From Acidobacteriota bacterium (lineage in GTDB: Bacteria > Acidobacteriota > Terriglobia > Terriglobales > Acidobacteriaceae): a DNA stretch of 33,419 nt. Location of the stretch: contig JANXQR010000647.1 in assembly GCA_025353435.1 (NCBI GenBank), positions 1-33,419 on the forward strand, in the 5' to 3' direction. Numbering within the stretch: the first letter of the stretch is position 1; the number at the start of each line of letters is the position of its first letter. Positions 18,657 through 26,675 of the stretch are shown here, one piece after another. Under the pieces are notes generated by a model that was not told the DNA's origin, did not search any database, and was given only the letters and a program-made list of their open reading frames with translations. A program made the translations under genes and the position numbers.

Positions 18657-18998
18657 ATGGCAACTGCTGATAGCTCATCCCCACTCACCCCAGCCGTATT
18701 CGCCATTCTGCTGGCGCTTGCTGAGGACAACAAGCATGGCTACGCGATCATGAAGGAAGCCAACACGCCCAAGGGCGGCTGCGTCTCCATGGGCCCCGGA
18801 ACTCTGTACGGCACGCTCGATCGCCTGATGCGCGACGGCTTGGTGGAAGAAACAGGCATGACTGACAATGAGCGTCGCCGTTACTATCGGCTCACCGCGG
18901 ACGGCCGCGCCGCTGTGAGCGCCGAAGTCGTTCGGCTCGATGCGGCGGTTTCGTCCGCCCGTTCATTGGGGCTCATCCCTAAGCGAGTGCGATCATGA
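18657..18998 (+). CDS. PadR-family transcriptional regulator
   Basis: 113 aa. FAILLALAEDNKHGYAIMKEANTPKGGCVSMGPGTLYGTLDRLMRDGLVEETGMTDNERRRYYRLTADGRAAV, the PadR winged helix. Confidence 0.95.
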   Translation: MATADSSSPLTPAVFAILLALAEDNKHGYAIMKEANTPKGGCVSMGPGTLYGTLDRLMRDGLVEETGMTDNERRRYYRLTADGRAAVSAEVVRLDAAVSSARSLGLIPKRVRS

Positions 18999-19810
18999 GC
19001 AAACTACTCTTCAATGGCAGCGTTGAAAAGCTGTACTCACTCGCGCTCAGACTCTACCCGCAGCCGTTCCGTGATGCGTACGCGCCTCAAATGCGACAGA
19101 CGTTGAGGGACGCGTTGACCGATCGAGTATCTCGACGGCCCTATTTCCTGAATCTGATTGCCAGGGATCTAATTACTTCAATATTCAAGGAGTACTTGAG
19201 TATGTTCCGTGAACTTTACGCTCGCCCCGCACTGATTTTCAACGCCATCATTCTCGCCGGAATCGCCTCCGGAATTGCCCTGGCGCTCTATGCCATTCCG
19301 CAACAGGTTCTGCGCAATGGCGCCAACGATCCACAGATCCAACTCGCCACGGACGCGGTTGCACGGCTCGAGGACGGCGCGGCCCTTTCAGAAGCCATCC
19401 CCGCAGGAAACGTGGATATGGCCCGCAGCCTGGCGCCATTTATCATCGCTTACGACAACCAGGGAAAGCCGCTCGCATCACAGGCAAAGCTTAACGGCGG
19501 GGTTCCGGTTCTCCCAACCGGAGTCTTCGATTACGTGCGCCAGCATGGTGAAGAGCGCGTGAGCTGGCAGCCTATCCTAGGGAATACGCGAGGCGTTCGC
19601 ATCGCCGCTGTCGTTGAACGAGTCGGGGGCGCTCATCCGGGATTCGTGCTTGCAGGAAGATCTCTCCGCGAGGTGGAATTGCGCGAAGCCCAAGTGGAGC
19701 AGATGGCCGGCCTCACCTGGATTGGCATGCTCGCTCTAATCGTCATTGGAACACTGGCCTACGGCTGGCTGACGCGCTCGCCTGTTCAGCGGTTGGCAAC
19801 AAGTATTTGA
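18995..19810 (+). CDS. Two-TM membrane protein of unknown function with an extracytoplasmic sensor-like domain
   Basis: 271 aa, ATGA overlap with padR. N-terminal LYSLALRLYPQPFRDAYAPQMRQTLRDAL resembles cytoplasmic prefixes of acidobacterial permeases. TM (LIFNAIILAGIASGIALALYAI), about 140 aa extracytoplasmic region, TM (LTWIGMLALIVIGTLAYGWL). Confidence 0.75.
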   Translation: MSKLLFNGSVEKLYSLALRLYPQPFRDAYAPQMRQTLRDALTDRVSRRPYFLNLIARDLITSIFKEYLSMFRELYARPALIFNAIILAGIASGIALALYAIPQQVLRNGANDPQIQLATDAVARLEDGAALSEAIPAGNVDMARSLAPFIIAYDNQGKPLASQAKLNGGVPVLPTGVFDYVRQHGEERVSWQPILGNTRGVRIAAVVERVGGAHPGFVLAGRSLREVELREAQVEQMAGLTWIGMLALIVIGTLAYGWLTRSPVQRLATSI

Positions 19811-19825
19811 AATCGACAAGCCGTG

Positions 19826-22543
19826 TCAACCATTCAGGAGGGTCTCCACTTCGTGGTGTAGGCGCTCCGTGATCGCCGCCTCGGTGGCCTCCAGCGGAAA
19901 CTGAATGGACCGACCAACCCGGACTTCGACTTTTCCCGAACGAAACCAGCCGCGGCCTTGCTTCTTCAATTCGCCAAGCCCGCAAATTGCGACGGGAAGC
20001 ACGGACACATTTGACTGTCGAACCAGCAGGCCGATTCCCGGACGAAAACGTGCCAACTGCCCTGCCGTCGACCGCGTGCCCTCAGGAAAAATCATTACAC
20101 TGAATCCGTGATCCAGCGCATCTCCGGCATGTGCGAAGCTGCGCTGAAAATCGCGATTGCGCGGAAGCGGAAAGACATTGAAAAGAGCAGTGAGAAGAAA
20201 ATAGGCTACAGGACCGAACGGATAGAAACGTCCGTATTTCCCTAAGGACTCAGGGTTGCGGAAATGGCGATAGTCCTCAAGCATCTCACCCGACATTGCC
20301 ACCGCGATGCGTCGGCGCAACCATCCGGGCAGTGCATATTGCACAAGCGGACCATCGTATGAGGTCACATGGTTGGCGATGATGAGCATCGGCTTTGACG
20401 TGTCTCCGATCGCTCCGGTCGCCTCACGCGCTGCCACGCGCGGATCAGCGAGAAACCAAATGAGTGGCCGCGCGATGAGTTCGAGAAATGCGACCCGTAT
20501 CCAGTAAACAGGCTTGAGCCACGGCCAGCGCGGGTAGATGTATTGCCGGGTCGCAACTTCCATCGCAACATTGGGAATCTGACGCGGAGGTTCTTTGACT
20601 GAGGTATCAAAGGCCGACGCATTTCCTTCGGCAGCGTGACAGGCCGCAGTGGCAGTCGCCCGAACTTCAATCGGCGACTTGTCGAGGCCGATGCCGTGCG
20701 CGGAAACTGCGAAGTGGTCGCCATCAGAGTGAACCAGCTTGCGTAGTTCTCCTAGAGTCTGCAACTGCTCAAGCAAGCCACTCTCCGGCGGCATCCCAAG
20801 CTTTTCCTCGATTGCGGCAGCAAGCTGCACGCGACCCAGGCTGTCAATATTCAGATCTTCTGCGAGGCGCAGTTCATCCCCAGACCCTGGCGGTGCTTCG
20901 CCGGTTATTTGGGTGATGAGCGAGAGAACCCAATCCGCAGACGGAGCGAAGGCCCCGGCTGCAAGGCGTGTTTCGGAGCTGGCCCGCGTTGCTGTAAGCC
21001 ATTCGGCAACTGCCTTGCGACGCACCTTTCCGGTAGACGTGCGAGGCAAGTCCGGTTCTGGCCACACCGCCCAGCGGCGTACGCGTTGAAAGTCCCCGAG
21101 TCTCGCATTCGCGGCTTCAATCGCACCTGCCGCCAGGTCTGCCGAGCCTCGCATGGCAAGCACCGCGAAAGGCTCAGGGCCGGATGGCGTTTCCGTTGCA
21201 ACAACCGCGCAGGCAGCCACTCCCGGCTGATCTTCAATGGCCGCTTCAAGATCCTCGGGATGGATATTCACTCCCGCCGCAGTAACAATCACCTCGCTCT
21301 TGCGACCAAGAAAGCGAAGCTCTCCCGTAGACTGTGCTTCAGCAAGATCGCCGGTAGCGAGCCACTCATCCTCGCGTTCGCGAAGTTGGCCACCCGACCA
21401 GGTTGCAGTTGAGATCATCGCGCCCCGCACCAGCACTTCACCATCCGGCCCGATCTTGACTTCGCGACCGGGAAGGGGCTTGCCAATGGTCCCGCTCGCC
21501 ACGTGAAAAGGATGATTCAGCGTGATGAGCGCAGTGGTCTCGGTCATCCCGTACCCCTGAACAACCACGAAGCCAAGCGCGTTCCAGAACTGCTCCACGG
21601 CAGGAGGCAGCGCCCCTCCACCGGAGATTAGCGCCCAGAATTTGAAGCCGAATGCATCGTGCACACCGCGAAAACGCCACCACTTCTTCCACACACGAAT
21701 TCCATGCGATTGCGCCACAGATTCAGCCAATTCTGGAGTGGTAGCTTCGAGATGCGTTTTAAGTAATGCGAAGACTCGCGGCACTGCGGCAAGAACCGAG
21801 ATGCGCTCGCGCTTGATGGTTTCGATCAGGCGTGGCGCAACAAGCCGGCTCTCGAAATGGACCTCGGCACGAAAGATTGGCGGAATCCACAAGCCCATCG
21901 TCTGCCCGAACACATGACTCAGCGGGAGCGTGTGCAGGAAACGCAGAGGATGAACGTACTTTTCATAGCGCAGGTACTTCTGCGCACCGCTCTCAATCGG
22001 CCCGATGCTCGCCAACACATTGCCGTGCGTGTGCACAATGCCTTTGGGATCTCCAGTGGTGCCTGATGTAAAGAGAATCTGCAACGGCGTTTCGCGGCCC
22101 AGGTTTGGAACGGCGCCTTTCCCTGATTCGGGAAGAATCGCATTCCACTCCTCAAAGCTGATTCGTGGAAACGCAAGGCTGCCTTCGCCCGGCAATTGCC
22201 GCAGAAGAAGCGAGTCGCCAACGGCGAGTTTCGACTGCACATCGGCCGTGACCCGGGCGGCGAAATCAGCGCTGCCATGGGCATCCAGGGGAACCACCAG
22301 AACGCCGCGAAGAATGCAGCCATGAAATGCCGCGATCCATTCTGCGCTATTCTCGGCCCACAGAATGACCCGATCGCCGGGACCGATACCTCGTTCCGCC
22401 AGCAGCCCCGCAAAGCGGCTGGCTATCCGCGCAATGTCTCCATAAGTGGACACGCGGCGCCGGTTGCCTTGATAGGAAACCACGGCAATTTCGCGGTCAT
22501 AACGGCGGAAATCTTCAACGAGTGTAGCCAGGTTTTCGCGCAT
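19826..22543 (-). CDS. Trifunctional acyl-CoA/acyl-ACP synthetase - acyl carrier protein - PlsC acyltransferase fusion
   Basis: 905 aa. AMP-binding motifs LFTSGTTGDPKGIVHTHGN, GYGMTETTALITL, GDLAEAQSTGELRFLGRKSEVI, STGKVRRKAV. Carrier motif DLNIDSLGRVQLAAAIEEKLG. PlsC motifs NHVTSYDGP (HX4D) and FPEGTRS. Confidence 0.95.
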   Translation of the reverse strand: MRENLATLVEDFRRYDREIAVVSYQGNRRRVSTYGDIARIASRFAGLLAERGIGPGDRVILWAENSAEWIAAFHGCILRGVLVVPLDAHGSADFAARVTADVQSKLAVGDSLLLRQLPGEGSLAFPRISFEEWNAILPESGKGAVPNLGRETPLQILFTSGTTGDPKGIVHTHGNVLASIGPIESGAQKYLRYEKYVHPLRFLHTLPLSHVFGQTMGLWIPPIFRAEVHFESRLVAPRLIETIKRERISVLAAVPRVFALLKTHLEATTPELAESVAQSHGIRVWKKWWRFRGVHDAFGFKFWALISGGGALPPAVEQFWNALGFVVVQGYGMTETTALITLNHPFHVASGTIGKPLPGREVKIGPDGEVLVRGAMISTATWSGGQLREREDEWLATGDLAEAQSTGELRFLGRKSEVIVTAAGVNIHPEDLEAAIEDQPGVAACAVVATETPSGPEPFAVLAMRGSADLAAGAIEAANARLGDFQRVRRWAVWPEPDLPRTSTGKVRRKAVAEWLTATRASSETRLAAGAFAPSADWVLSLITQITGEAPPGSGDELRLAEDLNIDSLGRVQLAAAIEEKLGMPPESGLLEQLQTLGELRKLVHSDGDHFAVSAHGIGLDKSPIEVRATATAACHAAEGNASAFDTSVKEPPRQIPNVAMEVATRQYIYPRWPWLKPVYWIRVAFLELIARPLIWFLADPRVAAREATGAIGDTSKPMLIIANHVTSYDGPLVQYALPGWLRRRIAVAMSGEMLEDYRHFRNPESLGKYGRFYPFGPVAYFLLTALFNVFPLPRNRDFQRSFAHAGDALDHGFSVMIFPEGTRSTAGQLARFRPGIGLLVRQSNVSVLPVAICGLGELKKQGRGWFRSGKVEVRVGRSIQFPLEATEAAITERLHHEVETLLNG

Positions 22544-22648
22544 CGAGTCAGCACGTTCATGGTAGCAGCGACAGGGCTACCAGCAGGCGTGCGGATTGTG
22601 ACACTTTACAAACCGCGCAGTTCGGTTGCGACGCGCGCGAGTAAAAGG

Positions 22649-23440
22649 TCAGCAGCCGCCACCAGTTGACGCCGAAGTATGCGGCTCTGCGGTCCCATTG
22701 GGCAGCAAGGGAATTTCACGCGCGGACCTCTCTTCGAGCATCTGCGGGTCGGCGAAGCGATAGCCCACGTAAAGGTCTGTCAGCAAATACATAGGATGCG
22801 CCGGATCGTCCTCGATCTTCTTGCGCAATTGACGCACGAAGGTTCTGAGATACTCAACTTCCTCGCGACACTCCGCTCCCCACACTGCAGTAAGCAGGCG
22901 CGCATAGGTCACGACCCGGCCTGCGCGGCTCATCAGGCAGTGGAGGATGTCGAACTCCTTACGAGTAAGGTGGATCAATTCGCCGCGCCTGGTGACACTC
23001 CGGCGTGACGGGATCAAGCGAATCTCACCAATATCAATGGGCGCATCTTCAGCGCGGGCCGGTGCATGGGCTCGCCGCACCGCCGCGCGAATCCGCGCCA
23101 CCAGCTCGCGCACTCCGAACGGCTTGGTAACGTAATCGTCGGCTCCCATCTCGAGTGCCTGAACCTTTTCGTTCTCGCCATCGCGCACGGTCAGCATAAG
23201 AACAGGAAGCCTGGGGGCAGAAGCACGAATACGGCGTAGCGTTTCGATGCCGCCAATACCAGGCATATTCACATCCAGCAGAACGGCGTCGAACGACTCG
23301 GTCCGAAGGACATCGAGAGCCATCTCCCCACGCGAGACCTCAGTGACTTCAAATCCCAATTCGACCAGCGGAGGGCGAAGCGCACGCCGGATCGCCGGTT
23401 CGTCATCAACAACAAGGACTCGAAGGTTCGACTGAGTCAT
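22649..23440 (-). CDS. OmpR/KdpE-like response regulator
   Basis: 263 aa. Receiver LRVLVVDDEPAIRR...DAVLLDVNMPGIGG...LMLTVRD...GADDYVTKPFGVREL. C-terminal winged helix LTRKEFDILHCLMSRAGRVVTYARLLTAVWG...VEYLRTFVRQLRKKIEDDP. Confidence 0.96.
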   Translation of the reverse strand: MTQSNLRVLVVDDEPAIRRALRPPLVELGFEVTEVSRGEMALDVLRTESFDAVLLDVNMPGIGGIETLRRIRASAPRLPVLMLTVRDGENEKVQALEMGADDYVTKPFGVRELVARIRAAVRRAHAPARAEDAPIDIGEIRLIPSRRSVTRRGELIHLTRKEFDILHCLMSRAGRVVTYARLLTAVWGAECREEVEYLRTFVRQLRKKIEDDPAHPMYLLTDLYVGYRFADPQMLEERSAREIPLLPNGTAEPHTSASTGGGC

Positions 23441-24711
23441 GGGGTACTCCTTTGCTTTTCCGCATCCGTAGCGGCGATGCCGGTACTTGAACCAGCGATG
23501 TTGCGATCTGGGATGGCTGCAAAAAACGTGGTTCCCGCAGTGTCATCGCTTGAAACCCACACCGATCCCTTGTGAGCCAGAGCCGCGCGCTTGGCAATCG
23601 ACAACCCAATCCCGGTGCCCGCAGCGCTTGTCGAGGAAGAGGACGAGCGATAGTAACGGTCGAAGATTCGATCGCGCTCTGCAGGGGGAATCACCGGGCC
23701 TACGCTGTGGACCGAGAACAGAATCTCGCGGCCTGCTCGCTCGGCGCGCACTGTAATCATTGAGCCCGCATAGGAATACTTGCATGCGTTGTCGAGGTAC
23801 TGGGTCAGCAACATCACGACCAGACCGCGGTCAGATTCAAAAGCAAGCCCTGGTTCAGGAAGCTCGACCTGAATATCCGCGTCTGCCGAGCGCTCGCCAA
23901 GTCCGTCAATTACTTCTTCGATCAGAGAGTCCGCCGTGGTCATTTCCGGATGGAGCCTCGCAAACGGCGCGTCAGGATCACCTGACTCCAGGCGTGCGGT
24001 GGTGAGCAGGCGCGTCGTCAGCTCATTGAGCAGGCTGGCTTGTTCATCAATGAGCGAGACGAGTTCAGCCTGCGCCGGTGACAAGCGCCCCATCTCAGAT
24101 AAGCCGCTGCTCGCTGCTCGGATCGCCGTAAGCGGAGTCTTGTAGGCATGAGCCAGATTATCGAGCACGGTTGCCCTCATCTGTTCTGCTTGGCGCTCGG
24201 CTTCGATACGGCTCTCATTTGCCGTTGCACGATAGCGATCGAACGTGATGGCAATGACGGCGGCAAGGAGACTATTCGTCAGCGGACTGGTCTCGCCGCG
24301 CAATACCAGGCTGCCGATCGGCACCGCCCCCATGCGAATCACGCGCCTGCTGGTCCCGGTGCTGGGATCATCGTTTGAGGTCTCGAAGTGAAATGCGTTT
24401 TGCACGAGCTCGCTTGGATCGACGGTCCAATCTCCCGACTGGTAAACCTCATGAAGATCGGCATCAAAAACTGCGATTGCAGCAAGTCCGAATAGTTGGC
24501 GGATGTGTTCGGCCAGGTGCTGGCCCGGCTTCTCGCTCAGGTTCATCTGCAGCGTTCGTCGGGTGAACTCGAGCAAATTTGCCATCTGGGCAGCAGAAGT
24601 GCGATCGCGACGGGTAAGCCGGGACACATGTAATGCGCGCCCCAGCACAGGCGTCAGCCGGCGACGGCGAAAAGCGCCCATGATGCCCTTGATTGGATGC
24701 AATCCCGACAA
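23437..24711 (-). CDS. Sensor histidine kinase, cytoplasmic, with GAF-like N-terminal region
   Basis: 424 aa (TTG start at 24711; ATG alternative at 24679-24681). H-box LDNLAHAYKTPLTAIRAA. N-box-like YLDNACKYSYAGS, G-box GTGIGLSIAKRAALAHKGSVWVSSDDTAGTTF. ATGA overlap with the response regulator. Confidence 0.92.
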   Translation of the reverse strand: MSGLHPIKGIMGAFRRRRLTPVLGRALHVSRLTRRDRTSAAQMANLLEFTRRTLQMNLSEKPGQHLAEHIRQLFGLAAIAVFDADLHEVYQSGDWTVDPSELVQNAFHFETSNDDPSTGTSRRVIRMGAVPIGSLVLRGETSPLTNSLLAAVIAITFDRYRATANESRIEAERQAEQMRATVLDNLAHAYKTPLTAIRAASSGLSEMGRLSPAQAELVSLIDEQASLLNELTTRLLTTARLESGDPDAPFARLHPEMTTADSLIEEVIDGLGERSADADIQVELPEPGLAFESDRGLVVMLLTQYLDNACKYSYAGSMITVRAERAGREILFSVHSVGPVIPPAERDRIFDRYYRSSSSSTSAAGTGIGLSIAKRAALAHKGSVWVSSDDTAGTTFFAAIPDRNIAGSSTGIAATDAEKQRSTP

Positions 24712-25295
24712 TCCTCACCAGCCTTCCCCTGGGTGCACTTGCCCTCCATGACCAAGACTTAAGTCATGTACTTTGAGTGCGATTGGGGCCGGGGGCGGCA
24801 CGCAATCTGCTAACCAGGGTTGTAATCGTGCTTTTGCGGTGCTTCAAGCCATCAAAAGAGCGTGCGGCCCAAAAATGGAACCTAAGGTTCGGAAATGTCA
24901 ACAGCAATTGAGTGATTGTGTGTGCAAACGAGCTTGGTTGTAATTTTAACAGATTCTTTATTCGGTCCTTACGACCCACTGCTTTTGGGTCTCCGTTCCT
25001 CATTGCATCCTTACGATGAAGTTGGTCAACTGCTGCTAGTCGCAATCCATTCTGGTTGAGTCCTGATTTGCGAGAGTCACCTCGGACCCTTCGAGCCGTG
25101 TTCGCGAAAGTCGGGTGGGCATGGCTCAATGACCGAAGCAAAACGCACCACTTTGAGTGCGGTTTCGCGGTTCTGAATCGCGCAATTTCTTATGTGTCTC
25201 CACCGGCTCCGTCAACCGGGCGCGGGGAGTCTTTGATCAAAACCGACTATGACCCCACTGCTGCAATCCGCGGTGGAGAAAGCGTGTAAATCTTG

Positions 25296-26483
25296 ATGGA
25301 CTTGAGGTCAAGCATCCGGGCATTTTTGACAGTGAGCGCCATGTTGGCAGGCATGGCAGCCGTCGCACAGGCGCAAACACCTTCAACCACGCCAGCTCCG
25401 GCGCCAGCACCTGCGGCTGCGCCAGCTGCCGATGCGGCTGCCGCGCCCACTCCTAAACCGTGGCGCATCGGGCCCTTTGATGCGACTGGATTCGCGGACG
25501 GCTACTACTCGTTCAACGACAACCACCCAACCGGTGGCGCAAATGGCGAGTCGAACGATCTCTACAACTTCAACGTAAACGCCAATCAACCCAGTCTAAG
25601 CGGCGTCAAGCTGACGCTCAACCATGATCCGGGCAAGCTGGGTGCGCACTTCGACTTCATCTACGGCGACACCAACAAGCTGATTAACGCCAAAAACCAG
25701 TTGGAATGGGTTGAACAGGCATACATCAGCACCAAGCCGCCCAAGGCCAAGGGTTTCGAGCTGGATCTCGGCAAATTTGTGACATCAGCCGGCGCCGAAA
25801 CCATCGAGGCCAAGGACAATTGGAACTACTCCCGTTCCGTACTGTTCGCGTGGGCCATTCCCTACTGGCATTTCGGCCTTCGCTCATCCATGCCGGTCAG
25901 CAAGACCGACACGTTGGGCGTCCAAGTCGTCAACGGGTGGAACAACATTATCCACAACACCGGCGGAGTAACTGTTGGAGTGACAAACGCTTATGTGCAG
26001 CCGAAGTACACGTGGTTCCTGAACGTGTACACCGGACCGTCGAATACGCCCGGCCAGAATGCTTATCGCAACCTTGTCGACACGACCGTGTTGTTGACCC
26101 CCAATTCAAAGTTCAACGCGTATCTGAACTTCGACTTCGGCGCGAACACGGACTCGCTCTCCGGTACGTCGGGTGACACCAATAAGTCCTACTGGACCGG
26201 CATCGCCGCAGCCGCACATGAGCAGGTCACCGCAAGGTCGGCAATCTCCGGCCGCCTTGAGCTCTTTGACGACCAGCAGGGATATGCCACCGGCTTGAAT
26301 CAAACCCTAAAGGAATTTACCGGGACCTATGAATATCACTGGAAGGTTGGCCTGATTAGCCGCGCAGAGTATCGCCGTGACTGGTCTGACCATGACTTCT
26401 TCCATCGCGGTGCCGAAGGCATGGTCGGCGCTCAGTCCACGTTAACGGTCGGATTGATCGCCGTCATCTCTCCCACCCGCTAA
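25296..26483 (+). CDS. Outer-membrane beta-barrel porin, BBP2/OmpL-like
   Basis: Signal peptide, Pro/Ala-rich linker, then FDATGFADGYYSFNDNHP...PSLSGVKLTLNHDPGKLGAHFDFIYGDTNKLINA...QAYISTKPPKAKGFELDLGKFVTSAGAETIEAKDNWNYSRSVLFAWAIPYWHFGLR, typical of the BBP2 family. ATG at 25296. Confidence 0.85.
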   Translation: MDLRSSIRAFLTVSAMLAGMAAVAQAQTPSTTPAPAPAPAAAPAADAAAAPTPKPWRIGPFDATGFADGYYSFNDNHPTGGANGESNDLYNFNVNANQPSLSGVKLTLNHDPGKLGAHFDFIYGDTNKLINAKNQLEWVEQAYISTKPPKAKGFELDLGKFVTSAGAETIEAKDNWNYSRSVLFAWAIPYWHFGLRSSMPVSKTDTLGVQVVNGWNNIIHNTGGVTVGVTNAYVQPKYTWFLNVYTGPSNTPGQNAYRNLVDTTVLLTPNSKFNAYLNFDFGANTDSLSGTSGDTNKSYWTGIAAAAHEQVTARSAISGRLELFDDQQGYATGLNQTLKEFTGTYEYHWKVGLISRAEYRRDWSDHDFFHRGAEGMVGAQSTLTVGLIAVISPTR

Positions 26484-26675
26484 TTTCCACTCGGCTGCGG
26501 GAATTTGGATTCTTCATTTGATCCTCATTCCCGCAGCCCTAACATCGTTACCACACACGATTGCTGAATGCCCAGAGACCCGTGCAGAGCACAAGACACG
26601 GGCGAGACCTCAACCATTCCGGGCAACCAAGTCCGGAGGCCGATCCACCCAATCAATACTCCAGGAGAATTCTGA

